Origin: Karstenula rhodostoma CBS 690.94
Taxonomy: Eukaryota; Ascomycota; Dothideomycetes; Pleosporales; Didymosphaeriaceae
DNA: 64,000 bases
Direction of reading: 5' to 3'
NCBI GenBank assembly: GCA_010093485.1
Contig: MU001496.1
Coordinates: 214,685-278,684, forward strand
Positions within the stretch are counted from its first letter, which is position 1; every line of letters begins with the position of its first letter. A model generated the notes under the pieces. The model saw only the letters and a list, made by a program, of their open reading frames with translations. It searched no databases and was not told the DNA's origin. Made by a program: the position numbers and the translations under genes. Below, piece by piece: positions 34,611 through 45,999 of the stretch.

Positions 34611-37600
34611 ATGGCGACCTTCTTAGAGAGCGCATACAGCTTGGTACGGCCCACAGCTGATGATGGTGGTGAAGCTCCCCGCTGACGAGCGGTCAACAGG
34701 TCCACCAGGACAACGCCGCCGATGTCCCTTCTCAGAATGATCTCAAGAACTCCTTGGAGAAGGGCTCGGACGAGCAGAAGATTGAGACCATGGTACGCCT
34801 CCCCTGCCGTTCACGATACCCCGCGCTGCAGGCTTCCGCTAATAAACCCACAGAAGAAGATCCTCTCCGTCATGCTCAACGGTGACCCCCAGACTGGCTT
34901 GCTCATGCATATAATACGATTCGTCATGCCCTCCAAGTCGAAGCCCTTGAAGAAGCTCATGTACTTCTTCTTTGAAGTATGTCCGAAATACGATGCACAG
35001 GGGAAGCTGCGTCAGGAATGGATCTTGGTCTGGTGGGCGCATACGAGGACCCTGATACCCAAAGGAAGATGCTGACCGGCGACAGCAACGCCATTCGATT
35101 CGACTTGCAAGCACCTAACGAATACGTGCGGGGAAACACGTTGCGCTTCGTGTATGGACCCAGCCCAGTGAGATTGTATGCTGCTGACAATACACAGGAC
35201 GAAATTGCGGGATGCCGAGCTTGTAGAACCATTACTTCGTAGGTCTATCAGTCCAGCTGCATATTCGCTGTGCTTACAATACTTCCAGAACCCGTACGGC
35301 AATGTCTCACACATAGGCACGCATACGTGCGAAAGAACGCAACTTTCGCGATCGCATCGATCTTCACACATCTACCTGAACTTCTTCCAGACGCTCCTGA
35401 TCTCCTCGTCACGTTCCTCGACGACGAAAACGATCCGACCTGCAAGCGCAACGCTTTCGCAGCTCTCGTTTCGATCAGCCACGAAAAGGCCTTCGAGTAC
35501 TTGAGTACAGTCTTCGACTCGATCCCCAACCACGATGAGCTGGTTTTGCTCGCCGAATTGGAGTTCATCCGGAAAGACGCCCTGAGCAACCCATCGAACA
35601 AGGCGCGGTATTTGCGATTGATCTTTGATCTGCTGGAGTCCAGCGTGTCTACCGTCATCTACGAAGCTGCGCACGCGCTCACAACGCTCACTTCCAACCC
35701 CGTAGCCGTCAAGGCAGCCGCAGGAAAGTTTGTGGAACTGGCAGTCAGGGAGCCCGACAACAACGTCAAGCTCATCGTTCTGGAGCGCGTAGACCAACTG
35801 CGCCAGAAGCATGAGGGTGTGCTGGACGATCTCACCATGGAGATCCTCCGTGTCTTGTCTAGCCCAGACTTGGATGTGCGGAAAAAGGCGCTCCACATTG
35901 CATTGGAAATGGTTACAAGCCGCAATGTCGAAGAGGTGGTTCTGTTGCTCAAGAAGGAACTGGTGAAGACTGTCGACGAACAATACGAGAAGAACACCGA
36001 GTATCGGTCACTGCTCATCTCTTCCATCCACCAGTCGGCTATCAAGTTCCCTGAAGTTGCTGCGAGCGTGGTCGGTTCGCTCATGGATTTCATCTCCGAT
36101 GTCAGCAGCAACGCATCGGCCGTGGATGTTATCTCTTTTGTAAAAGAAGTCGTGGAGCGTTTCCCAGATCTCAGGGCCTCCATCGTCCAACGACTTGTCA
36201 CAACTTTGGGCGAGGTTCGCGCAGGAAAGGTTTACCGCGGCGTTCTTTGGATCATTGGAGAGTTCTCACTTGAAGCCAAGGATATCCGTGACGCATGGCG
36301 AGGTATTCGCGCATCACTCGGGGAGATTCCTATCCTGAGTTCCGAACAGAGGCTACTGGACGAGGCATCAGAAGGCAAGGAGCCTATCGAGCAGGTCAAC
36401 GGACACGCAAAACCTGCGGCGCCCTCTGGGTCTCGCAAAGTGCTTGCAGACGGAACGTACGCCACCGAAAGTGCCCTTACATCTTCTGCCGCTGCCAAGG
36501 CGAAACTCGAAGCCGTCAAAAACTCCCAGAAGCCACCGCTGCGCCAGCTGATTCTCGACGGCGACTACTATCTTGCGGCTGTGTTGTCCAGCACACTTAC
36601 CAAACTTGTCATGCGCATCTCGGAGATCTCACAAGACACCACACAAACCAACCGTCTAAGAGCAGAAGCTATGCTCATCATGATATCCATCATTCGTGTT
36701 GGTCAGTCTCAGTTTGTGAAGACGTTTATTGACGAGGACTCCGTCGACCGCATCATGTCTTGCGTGCGGTCACTTTCCGAGTTTGCGCAAAAGAAGGAGC
36801 TTGAGGCCGTTTACCTCGAAGATACGCGGAAGTCTTTCAGGATCATGGTCCAAGCGGAGGAAAAGAAGCGGGCAGCGAAGGAAGCATCCGAGAAAGCGAA
36901 GTCTGCGATCAATGTCGATGACTCGTTCTCGATAAGACAGCTCAAGAAAAAGGATGGAGATGGCCTGGACGAGGTCGCAGAAGACCTTGAAAGAGCGACT
37001 GGCGGTGAAACAGCTACAGAAGAGCTCACATCAAAGCTTAGCCGGGTGCAGCAACTCACAGGCTTTTCGGATCCGGTCTACGCTGAAGCCTATATCAAGG
37101 TTCACCAATTCGACATCGTTCTGGACGTACTGCTAGTCAACCAAACAACCGAAACTCTCCAAAACCTTACTGTCGAGTTTGCCACCCTTGGCGACCTCAA
37201 GGTTGTCGAACGACCGCCCACGCAGAACGTTGGCCCACACGACTTTATCAACCTTCAAGCTACCATCAAGGTCTCTTCGACTGACACCGGCGTCATCTTT
37301 GGTAACATAATATACGAGGGGTAAGTCCACTTCACTTTACTTCATGTAGCGCGCTAATGCTAACAATCTGCAGTGAAAAGGGCGTTGACTCCAACGTCGT
37401 GATCCTCAACGACGTACATATCGACATCATGGACTACATCAAGCCAGCCCATTGCACGGAGACTCAATTCCGCACGATGTGGACTGAATTCGAGTGGGAG
37501 AACAAGGTCAACATCAATTCCAAAGCCAAAACACTACGCGACTTCCTCAAGCAGCTTATGGCGTCAACCAACATGTCTTGCCTGACACCAGAGGCAAGTA

Positions 37601-37839
37601 TGAAGGGCGACTGCCAATTTTTGTCTGCGAATTTGTATGCTAGGAGTGTGTTCGGTGAGTCTACAATCCTTTGGAAAAGAGAGCATATGTACTAATTTGG
37701 AACAGGTGAGGATGCGCTGGCCAACTTAAGCATCGAACAGGAGGGTAGCAACGGACCGATCACGGGTTTCGTGAGGATTCGGTCGAGAAGCCAGGGTTTG
37801 GCGCTTAGCTTGGGCAGCTTGAAGGGGTTGAATAAATGA
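34611..37839 (+). CDS. SEC26: coatomer subunit beta (beta-COP)
   Basis: Eight exons: 34611-34643, 34700-34792, 34854-35032, 35086-35151, 35198-35238, 35289-37320, 37374-37654 and 37706-37839, giving 952 residues, the usual beta-COP length. The start ([16 protein letters not shown]), the HEAT-repeat adaptin-like trunk ([40 protein letters not shown]) and the C-terminal appendage region ([38 protein letters not shown]) are all present. It is a core COPI coat subunit that drives Golgi-to-ER and intra-Golgi retrograde transport, recruited to membranes by Arf1. Introns cluster at the 5' end, leaving a 2-kb central exon. A lysine-rich charged segment (about 550-600) is the linker between trunk and appendage. 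Confidence 0.96.
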
Positions 37840-38088
37840 GCTTCTGTGGCTCGCATGTAGAGGTTCCAGTGAAGGTATTTTACGAAATAGGGGATTTAGA
37901 TGTTTCGTGTACGCTAGTACGCTGAGGCCCATGGTTGAGTGCAAACCCACCATCATCGTGGACGTAGAGGGTATGAAAATGTTTGTGGTGTTGACGTAAC
38001 TTGGTAATCAAGGCACAAAAGCTTCGGCACTTGCTCTACTTTCTCCAGGGTTGCCGTATCTACACTGCATGACTTCCTGCTCATGAGG
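37840..38088. other. convergent intergenic spacer
   Basis: About 250 bp between the stop codons of the beta-COP gene and the minus-strand membrane protein. It should contain both poly(A) regions; nothing else is visible. Confidence 0.5.
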
Positions 38089-39179
38089 CTACCGCCCCTC
38101 CAACTCACTCGGTCTCTGCGCACTTACCGCTACGGCAGTTGTCCCCAGCTCTTGCAGCGCGCTTTCACCGCTTATTTCGTTCGCGTATACATTCATTGGG
38201 TGCTGTTTATCGCTACACGCCGGCAGGCCATCACTATATGCATTCCGTTGTTTCTTTTTTCTTGACCGTAGAATGAACCATACTGTCCCAATGATAGCAG
38301 CGAGTCCAACAGCGCCCGCTCCTACGCCTATACCAACACTAGCACCTGTCGACAGACCCGAATCTTTGGAAATGTCGGTGCTGCTTGGAGCCGGCGACGA
38401 AGAAGTCGTACCCGATAAAGAAGGAGAAGAGGTCGAAGAAAAGGACGACAAAGTCTTACTCTACGCCAGCACATTAGCAGCTTTCCATACCACGTCTTCT
38501 CTCCCTTCACCCACACACACGTACCGCAAAATCCGTCGCTTGAAACCGCACAACCACAGCGTACGCGTTGATCGCCCCAGGTTTCGAGGGATGCATGTAC
38601 ACGGCGGGCGTGGGCTCCCGGCCCTCCTCACTGCTCGTCAGTGTGAATGTGCCTTTGGCGGTGTAGGTGGATTCGCAGCGCAGGGTGTCGAGGAAGGGGA
38701 AGTTGGGGTTGGGGATGCGCTGGGTTTGGAGGTTCATTGGTATGGCTCTGGGTGCGGGGGGTTAGTGCTGCTACCGGGTTACACATCCACTTAGGACCCG
38801 TCAGGATGGAGGAGTTGGTAATGCGTACGAGGGACAGCATATGTGCGTGGTTTCTGTCAAACTACCGATGGCGTTTGTCTGCGCTGTCGCGATGGTGTAG
38901 CCGGACGGACATACGCCGGGCGAGTAGTACTTGCGTGGGCTGTAGTCTTTGGGGTAGCAGTTTGGCGAAGCGTCCAGGGGCGCGCCGAAGAGCTCGAAAC
39001 GACGGTCCGCTCGGGGTCCGTCGGTGTAGGTGGTGTGGATTTGCCATATGTTGCTTGCGAGGTCGTTAGCAGCTAGGCTTGTCTTCGGTGTGGTGCTGGG
39101 AGTGTAGATACCCCGTGTATAGACAGGCTGAAGGCGGCACAAAGGCCGTGGTTAGTGCTCCTATGTTGTCGGTGGCCAT
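38089..39179 (-). CDS. single-pass membrane protein with Cys-rich extracellular region
   Basis: Four exons: 39112-39179, 38829-39053, 38525-38747 and 38089-38460, giving 295 residues. The N-terminus (MATDNIGALTTAFVPPSACL) is typical of a large uncharacterised Pezizomycotina family in which conserved cysteines follow (NCYPKDY, SPGVCPSGYTIAT, ETTHICCPS, DTLRCESTY). A Ser/Thr-rich stalk precedes one transmembrane helix (VGIGVGAGAVGLAAIIGTVWFI, about residues 209-230), a stop-transfer RSRKKK and a cytoplasmic tail of about 65 residues ending ELEGR. No cleavable signal peptide is evident, so the helix may act as signal anchor. The layout recalls wall-stress sensors of the Wsc/Mid2 kind, but that role is inference. 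Confidence 0.8.
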
Positions 39180-40365
39180 GCTTGCTTTTGGTCACACAGT
39201 GCGGTACGTTGCGCAGGTCTAGGAGGGTGATGGGATGGCGATGATCTAAGAGATGGTCAGGAAAGACTACGGGGGCTGCAATGCTGGATGCCTTCTTTTT
39301 ACGCCCTGTGGTTTTGCACCTGCGGCATGTTGATACCCGGTAAGCAGAGTGTTGCAGAGGGCCAATGGGCTTCGCCGAGGATTGTAAAGGGTTTCATCCT
39401 CTAACCTGTGGGAGGATGGTGGCGCAGGTTGGTTGTCGAGGCACCTTTCCTGATTCCTTGTCCGGTTCCGGTTGGGGGCTTAATCGTGGTGCTTGGGGAT
39501 GGATTGATGAGTATTGGCCCCCGCGCGGTGGGAGTGAACGTTGGGATCAAAAAGGGGAGGTCCCTTCCACTTGAGGCCGATCCAGCAAGTGTATCCAGCA
39601 GCGCTCTATACGGTTTTGAATGCGATCCAAGTGTTTGATGATCTCGCGCGCCTCAGCTGTAGCCCTGCAGCTCCCACGGCTCTGCACCTTTAAATACATT
39701 ATCTTGTGTCCGACATTGGTCTGGCCTGTGACTTTGCGCGTATACATTTGCTGTTCTGATATCGGGAATGCATCTCATCACAGACAATTACCTCAAGTAT
39801 TCTGAACTTCTGCTCTTATGTCTTGGAGGAGACCGAATAGGCTCGTTGCAGCGGCCCTCGTTGACAAAGCTGAAGAATACCAAGGGGAAGACGTGTAGCT
39901 TCGACACGAGTACTCCAGTATGTGACCACCACTTAACAAAGACAGATGTCGAAGAAAATAATGTGGGCCTGTCATATGAGGTTCATCTGACGTTGGTCCT
40001 ATGTCTGGTTTAGGTGCTGAAGGTTTGGGAAGCTAGAGTCTCTCGGGGTATTTGTCAGCTACAGCTTCTTTCTAGCCGTATACAAATCAACACGGTTGGC
40101 AGAACGTTTCCGCGCTCTGGTAGTACTGGTCGAGTTCAAAGATGTGTGATCAGGCAGGTGCCACTTGATGGTGGTAACGAAGCCTCGGCTCAACACGGGC
40201 CACTTCCTTACCCGTTTGTGAAAGATTAACGCCAGGTTCTCCCTCCCGGCTCTCCCGCGCTTCACGGGCCCCAGGGACGACTGTGCTGTGCTGACGCGTG
40301 GTTGTCCCTCATGTCGCCGTTCCCTGCGCCATGCAGACTTGTACATACACTCCTTCCTCGTAAAC
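39180..40365. other. divergent intergenic region, no gene seen
   Basis: About 1.2 kb between two outward-facing genes. Short frames show no domains. It probably contains the promoters of the membrane protein and the lipid kinase. Confidence 0.5.
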
Positions 40366-42004
40366 ATGGCAGACGGTGTTGGAGAAGATGCAATTGATCC
40401 CTTTCGGGACCCTTCGATGGCAGGCAACGCAATAAATGCCGCCCGAGCCGACGTACCCGCCACGCTCGCTGTAGGCAGGGATGCCTCGCTGACGCTGGGG
40501 ACAGATGCCTTGATTGTGCTCGGTACGTATAGCTGGCTCGAGGAGGTTCGGGACGCAAACGCTGAGAGGCCCTAGATGAGCTCCTGGAAAGCAAAGGCGC
40601 AGGTTGCTGCGGCATCTCCCTGGGAGGAGGCAGTGAGAAGCATGCCTCACACGGCGCGTAGCCAGCCATTGACACCGAGCAGATAACAAGACAACGCGCT
40701 CGATCCCTTTCTACAACGTCCTCTGGGCCAAAACCGCAGAAGACGGCGAGGTCATCATCCACCACGCGCACGTCGTGTCCAAGCAGGTCGTGCGGCCGCA
40801 GATCATCAGCTACAAGCTCGAAAAGTCGGACAACGACCTAGCGGCGGCATGGGTGGAGAGGCTGTTGGAGAAGGCATACGGTGCATCGCAGCGACAGAAG
40901 CGCATCAAGGTGTTGATCAACCCCTTCGGTGGGCAGGGCAAGGCCTCCCAGATGTACCATAAGCAAATCGCGCCTATATTCGCCGCTGCGCGCTGTGAAC
41001 TCGACGTCGAATCGACCACGCACAACGGCCACGGTATCGAGATAGCGCAGAACCTGGACATTGAGAAGTTTGACGTGGTAGCTTGCTGCTCCGGCGACGG
41101 CATCCCGCACGAGGTCTGGAACGGATTTGGTAAGAGGGAGGATGCGCGGCGCGCTCTGGTCAAGGTCGCAGTCGCCCAGCTTCCCTGCGGATCCGGGAAC
41201 GCCCTGTGTCTGAACAGCAACGGTACCGACAGCCCGAGTCTTGCCGCTCTAGCCGTCGTGAAGGGTCTTCGTACGCCCCTGGGTCTCGCTTCTGTGACCC
41301 AGGGTGACCGCCGCATGCTCTCCTTTCTCTCGCAATCCGCTGGCATTGTCGCTGAAACCGACCTTGCAACCGAGCACCTACGCTGGATGGGTAGCGCCCG
41401 CTTCACGTACGGCTTTCTTGTTCGACTGTTGAAAAAAGCCGTCTACCCTGCGGATATAGCCATCAAGGTCGAATATGACAACAAAGAGGCCGTCCGGGCA
41501 GCCTACCGTGCAGAGGCCGCAAACCCCACTCGTACTCATGATGAGCGCACCCTACCAGCCCCGGGCCAAGCATGCGCCATTCCGCCCCTAAAGTACGGAA
41601 CTATCAATGACCCATTGCCGGATGGTTGGGAGTTGGTACCGCATGATCAACTCGGCAACTTCTATGCAGGCAACCTCGCCTACATGTCTCCGGATGCCAA
41701 TTTCTTTCCCGCCGCTCTACCTGACGACGGCTGTCTTGACTTGATTCGTATCAAGGGTACTTTGCCACGGACGAAATCGATTGCCACTCTACTTGCCATA
41801 GAGCAGCACACGTTCTTTGATTTACCGCATGTCGATTATCAGAAGATCAGCGCGTACAGGATTATACCCAAGAATCAAAAGGAAGGGTATATCAGTGTTG
41901 ATGGGGAGAGGATTCCGTTTCAGCCGTTCCAGGTTGAGATGCACAAGGAGCTGGGGACGGTGTTGAGTAAGAACGGCCATCTGTTTGAGGCGAGGGGCGT
42001 GTAG
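40366..42004 (+). CDS. LCB4: sphingoid long-chain-base kinase (Lcb4/Lcb5, sphingosine kinase family)
   Basis: Three exons: 40366-40522, 40576-40632 and 40683-42004, giving 511 residues. Diacylglycerol-kinase-type catalytic domain about 120-270: INPFGGQGKASQMY (nucleotide-binding loop), CCSGDGIPHEVWNGF (the SGDG motif), LPCGSGNALCLN, and later LPDDGCLDLIRIKG and ISVDGERIPFQPFQVEMH. It phosphorylates dihydrosphingosine and phytosphingosine on the 1-hydroxyl, controlling long-chain-base-phosphate levels in heat stress and lipid turnover. The segment GISLGGGNNKTTRSIPFYNV spans the second junction and supports the GAGCAG acceptor. SGDGI replaces the usual SGDGL, a conservative change. Assignment to LCB4 rather than LCB5 is arbitrary. 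Confidence 0.92.
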
Positions 42005-42494
42005 GAGGCTCCGAGAAGAGAGAGGAGGAAGAGGAAGCATTGAAGATATACCCCAGCGTTCGATTCAAGTGTTGATATGCATAGCATGTTGCGATGTTAC
42101 AGATGTTGTTGCTGATCCAAGGAATTCGCTTTGAAGGAGGTTAGAATTTAGCTGTGGGGTCTGTGTGTTTTGTCCGTTTTGTACGGATTGCTGTGTCCAC
42201 CTATATTTGCAATCGAGCATTTCTCATTTCTCAATACATCCAGTCTAATTGGAGAATTTTGGTTCTCTACCGTACTCCCTTCTCGCTTAAGGTCTGCCCG
42301 TCGGTATGCTGTGCCGCTTCTCCCCTCGCTCTATGACTCACAACTATGAAATCCCTTTGAGCCCACTCGTTAGTACCACCCACGACCCCACCGTCGCGCA
42401 AACAACAAATTTCTCGCTTACCACTGTGATTGTTCAAATCTTGCCAGGTAAAAGTATTTATTGTTGGCAAAAATCACCATCTGCCCTCAAATAA

Positions 42495-42619
42495 AGCTGA
42501 GTGGCGCAGCGGAAGCGCGCCGGGCTCATAAGTAAGTTGAACCACCTGCTGGCTTTAGAAATACATATACTAACAATTAATCAGCCCGGAGGACCTACGA
42601 TCGAAACGTAGCTCAGCTA
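42495..42619 (+). tRNA. tRNA-iMet: initiator tRNA-Met (CAT) with a 53-nt mRNA-type intron
   Basis: Exons 42495-42531 and 42585-42619 join to a 72-nt cloverleaf: acceptor stem AGCTGAG/CTCAGCT with A discriminator, D-stem GCGC/GCGC, anticodon stem CCGGG/CCCGG, loop CTCATAA with anticodon CAT at 42527-42529, and T-stem CTACG/CGTAG. Initiator hallmarks are present: A1-T72 pair, three consecutive G-C pairs in the anticodon stem and the AATCGAAA-type T-loop (GATCGAAAC). The A box (TGGCGCAGCGG) and B box are intact, and a T run follows. The intron has GTAAGT, TACTAAC and CAG. Removing it GT-to-AG leaves A38, the standard loop; a cut at the normal tRNA-endonuclease position 37/38 would leave G at position 38. 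Confidence 0.93.
42532..42584 (+). other. GT-AG intron within the tRNA-iMet gene
   Basis: 53 nt, the modal size of coding introns here. Donor GTAAGT at 42532-42537, branch-type TACTAAC at 42568-42574 and acceptor CAG at 42582-42584. The last base of the branch motif is 10 nt from the end of the intron. The third-last base before a canonical endonuclease 3' cut would be T, which does not pair with C32 of the loop, so the anticodon-intron pair expected of a canonical tRNA intron is not evident. Confidence 0.8.
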
Positions 42620-42626
42620 TGAGTTC

Positions 42627-42638
42627 TTTTTTTTTTTT
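42627..42638 (+). terminator. Pol III T-run terminator of tRNA-iMet
   Basis: Twelve consecutive T residues starting 8 nt after the tRNA 3' end, the usual RNA polymerase III stop signal. Confidence 0.9.
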
Positions 42639-42663
42639 GGCTTTTTTGGCTCCCCATCTTTTA

Positions 42664-42692
42664 CAGGGGTTCGAACCTCGGTCGAACCCTTG
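42664..42692. repeat. hairpin with B-box-like sequence
   Basis: Eleven-base arms (42664-42674 and 42682-42692, one G-T wobble) flank a 7-nt loop. The sequence GGTTCGAACC resembles a tRNA T-arm/B box on both strands, 26 nt beyond the tRNA terminator. No A box or cloverleaf accompanies it; it may be a tRNA fragment relic. Confidence 0.5.
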
Positions 42693-44137
42693 TGATTCAA
42701 GTGGACTTTGCTTTTGTTTTTAGTCGGAAGTATTGATGTTACCAGGAAAGGTAAAATCGCAGCCTTGAATGCAACTGCTTGAGGTGTGCGTGTATGTACA
42801 GTACAGCCTTAGTCGCGGTCTGCGTAGCTACTATATTCAGTCACCATCACAATTCCGATTTTTGTGTGTTCCACGCATGTGATTAACAGCCGTTTCCTTA
42901 TTACAAGATGCTTAGCATTAGTGTTCTAATTCACCACACAGTTGATCGCCTTTGCAGTCCACTTCAAAGGCGATCAAACGACGTGGACCAGATTGGTTCG
43001 CTACACGGCAGGTCCTCGGATGCCTTCCGAAATCGTGCCCTCTTCTTACTTCGTAAGCGGTGCGACTCTCCGCTCTAGACACATTCCCACTGTTGCGCCA
43101 TGTGGATCCGATCTACCCGAGCGGAATTGTCCTTGCAATGCACTACTACTGCGATATGTTTACCTTTCCCGTTTAGCAATTCTGTTAGCATACCCTGAAC
43201 GTTGCCATGGTTGTTCTGCGCAGGACGAACCTAGTGCACTAGTACTAACGTTGCAGATACGAAGCATAGCGGGCGTTTATGTCGCCGTACTCGCGTAGGA
43301 TTTAGCCGCAACAAGTACGTTACGTCCAGTTATTTTGTCCAGAACACACTTTATGTTTGTGCCACTCACCGGCTCTGTCCCTCTGCTAATTCTTCCTTTT
43401 TCTCGGGGGAATCTGAGGTCATACTGTCCCTTGCTTGCCATTGCTAGACAATGCTTACCTACCCTTACCTACCTGGTCATAGCACCGTCTCATATTGATT
43501 CCGGTACATGGTTGGCATTCCACAACTCTCACCTTCCTTTCGCGATACACAAACATCGGATTTATCGACCGATCCGCAACAAGCTTCGGGTATCGTTACC
43601 ATTACCTTGCCGCTGAACTGCCAACAAGCGTACTTTTCCCAGGTTTCTGGGCACCTTTGATCCTGGCAACCCCGCCAAAAACACTTAAAGATCCCATGTT
43701 TCATTAATGTCGATCGGCAACTGTATTGAAGCGCGCCCTTGGCTTTTCCTTCTTGCACCAATCCGCCTTTAGTCCTCTCCCTTATCACATCGGTCGACCC
43801 AGTCTTTACTTGGCGAAACCGTGCGCCTTCTTTCTACCTGCCACCATGGGAGGTCAGTCGCTCCTTCACAACTCTTGGATGCGATCTAGAGATGACAGAG
43901 CATTGGTGCACAAAAGTCCGAACGGGGTTATGTAATGAAGCCGCCATTACCTGATTGGTGGCACAAGGGTGATAATGATTCCATGTACAACCGCGTGCTC
44001 AAATAGGGCGAAAGCCGGTGGCATGTGTGTGATCCATCGCGGAAATAAGATTGGATATAAGGTATTGAATACCTGGATCCTTCCGCTGGTTGTCTGCACG
44101 CTGCCTCACCTTGAGGACGCACGCACAAATTTCTAAT
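42693..44137. other. intergenic, no gene seen
   Basis: About 1.4 kb of mixed composition. Frames such as 42942-43298 and 43335-43616 have no domain and poor start context. Probably the upstream region of the secreted propeller gene. Confidence 0.5.
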
Positions 44138-45650
44138 ATGGTCGCCATTCACTCAGCCGTCGTGGCTTTGCTGCCTTTGATACCATTCGCACTTGGTCAG
44201 ACATGCACTACTATTCAACCTGTAAATGCAGCTACTTTTGCCTCTGGCTACGAGGGCCGCGTGGTTGTGAACGGTCTCAAGGGTGAGCGTGACCTTGGAA
44301 TGCAGCAGCGCTATCGATACTAACTTACAACAGCCCCCCGTGGTCTTGTCTTCGACAACCAGGGCAACCTACTCACCTCTGAGCAGTCTTCGTACGGTGT
44401 CCGTTACATCCAGCTCACTGATAATGGCGGCACGAATATCTGCGCCAAGTCGCAGAAGCAGCTCATCGCGGACAGTTCGCTCAACCACGGCATTGCCCTT
44501 ACGCTTGATGGGAAGAAATTGTTTGCGTCGTCAAAGTCCACGGTGTACAGTTGGGACTATGACGGTAACACAGGAACAGTGAGCAACAAGAAGACGGTTG
44601 TCACGGGGATGAGCACCAGCGGACACTCGAGTAAGCATATCATCAGACACAGACAGCATGCTTCCGTAGTAGCGCTAACAGCGGTGGCAGCTAGGACTCT
44701 GTTGGTGCCAAAAGCACAGCCAGATATCCTTCTCGTGCAAGTCGGCTCGAACGCGAACCTTGATACGGGTGCTGCCCAACCTTCAAGCGGTAGAAGTCAA
44801 ATCCGAATATTCAAGCTCACCGATCTCGAGGCTGGCTCAAAGGCGTACACAACGGGTGAGCTACTAGGCTACGGTATTAGGAACAACGTGGGTATCGCTG
44901 AGGACCCTCATGGCGGAATCGTAAGTCCCCATTTTTCTTGCAGTCCAGTTTCACGACTTTGTTACCGCACTATTGAGCTTCGGTGAGACACGATACTCGA
45001 CCCTCTACACCAGCGCTACTACTCCAAAGAAGCTTGGAGGCACGACTAATGCGTAATAGTTTTCCGTCAACAACGGCATGGACGACATGACCGTCAACGG
45101 CAAAGACGTCCACCACACAAACCCTTGCGAGGAACTGAATTACCACGGAAGGATTAATGACACCTCGTCCGCCGAACGTGGAAAGTCTTACGGTTACCCT
45201 ACCTGCCACTCCGTATACGACCCTTCAGTGCTTCCATCTCCCTTCAATACCGAGTTCAAAGTTGGTGACACGATCACCAACGGTGCCTCAAGCGCTGCAT
45301 GCACACGAGTCGGACCCAAGCTTTGTTTTCCCGCCCATACTGCTCCGCTGGACCTCAAATTCAATGCTGCGGGAAGCGCTGCCTACGTCACGTTTCACGG
45401 AAGCTGGGACAAGACGCCGCCAGACGGTTATAGGGTGAGCAGGGTAGCGTGGAACCCGCAGACTGGTCAGCCGGTTGCCAACGTGACGAGTGGCGCGGGT
45501 GCAGCGGAGAACATCATGGTCAACGCGAACACTGCAGCTTGTCCGAGTAAGTGCTTTAGACCGGCGGGATTGGCTTGGAGTCCGAGTGGGAAGTTGTTTC
45601 TCAGCAGTGATACAACGAATGAGATCTGGGTAATTGGTGGAGCAAAATGA
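44138..45650 (+). CDS. secreted sorbosone-dehydrogenase-like beta-propeller
   Basis: Four exons: 44138-44282, 44334-44630, 44691-44920 and 45060-45650, giving 420 residues. A signal peptide is clear (MVAIHSAVVALLPLIPFALG, cleavage near residue 20). The rest matches the soluble quinoprotein glucose/sorbosone dehydrogenase propeller family: APRGLVFDNQGNLLTSEQ, HGIALTLDGKKLFASS, LLVQVGSNANLDTGA, GIAEDPHGGI, ELNYHGRINDT, NYGYP-like KSYGYPTCHSVYD, YVTFHGSWDKTPPDGYRVSR and CFRPAGLAWSPSGKLFLSSD. Family members oxidise sugars using PQQ, but many fungal secreted members are uncharacterised, so catalytic activity is inferred. The third intron (139 bp) is longer than usual; its ends restore the family sequence GGI|FSVNNG. 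Confidence 0.88.
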
Positions 45651-45999
45651 GGAAGGTGGGACGGAGGGTCTGGATGGGGATTGTGGTCTGTCGTTTCTGG
45701 ATAGATTGGTCGTGGCTTTTGGACTGCCAATTACACCTAACTTGTCTGACACGCAAAGCTTGCTGGCCTGACCTTTATCACAGTGACCCTCACCCACTTC
45801 CACAATCTTGACGCCGTTGGGTTCTATCATCTTTCCACGTTGTAAAGGCACGAATGTACTACTTATCACCGTGCCAATAGAACAATTGACAAGCCTCTCA
45901 TCAAGCAACTTCAGACTGCAGAACACACCTTACTGCGAAGGTTGATAAGTCTCTCGCCTCGGCCTCATCATGAAGTGATGGATCGTTCCTTCCATTCTG

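Noticed and set aside
42664..42692. Second tRNA gene suggested by a B-box-like sequence
   Set aside because: No A box, acceptor stem or cloverleaf can be drawn on either strand.
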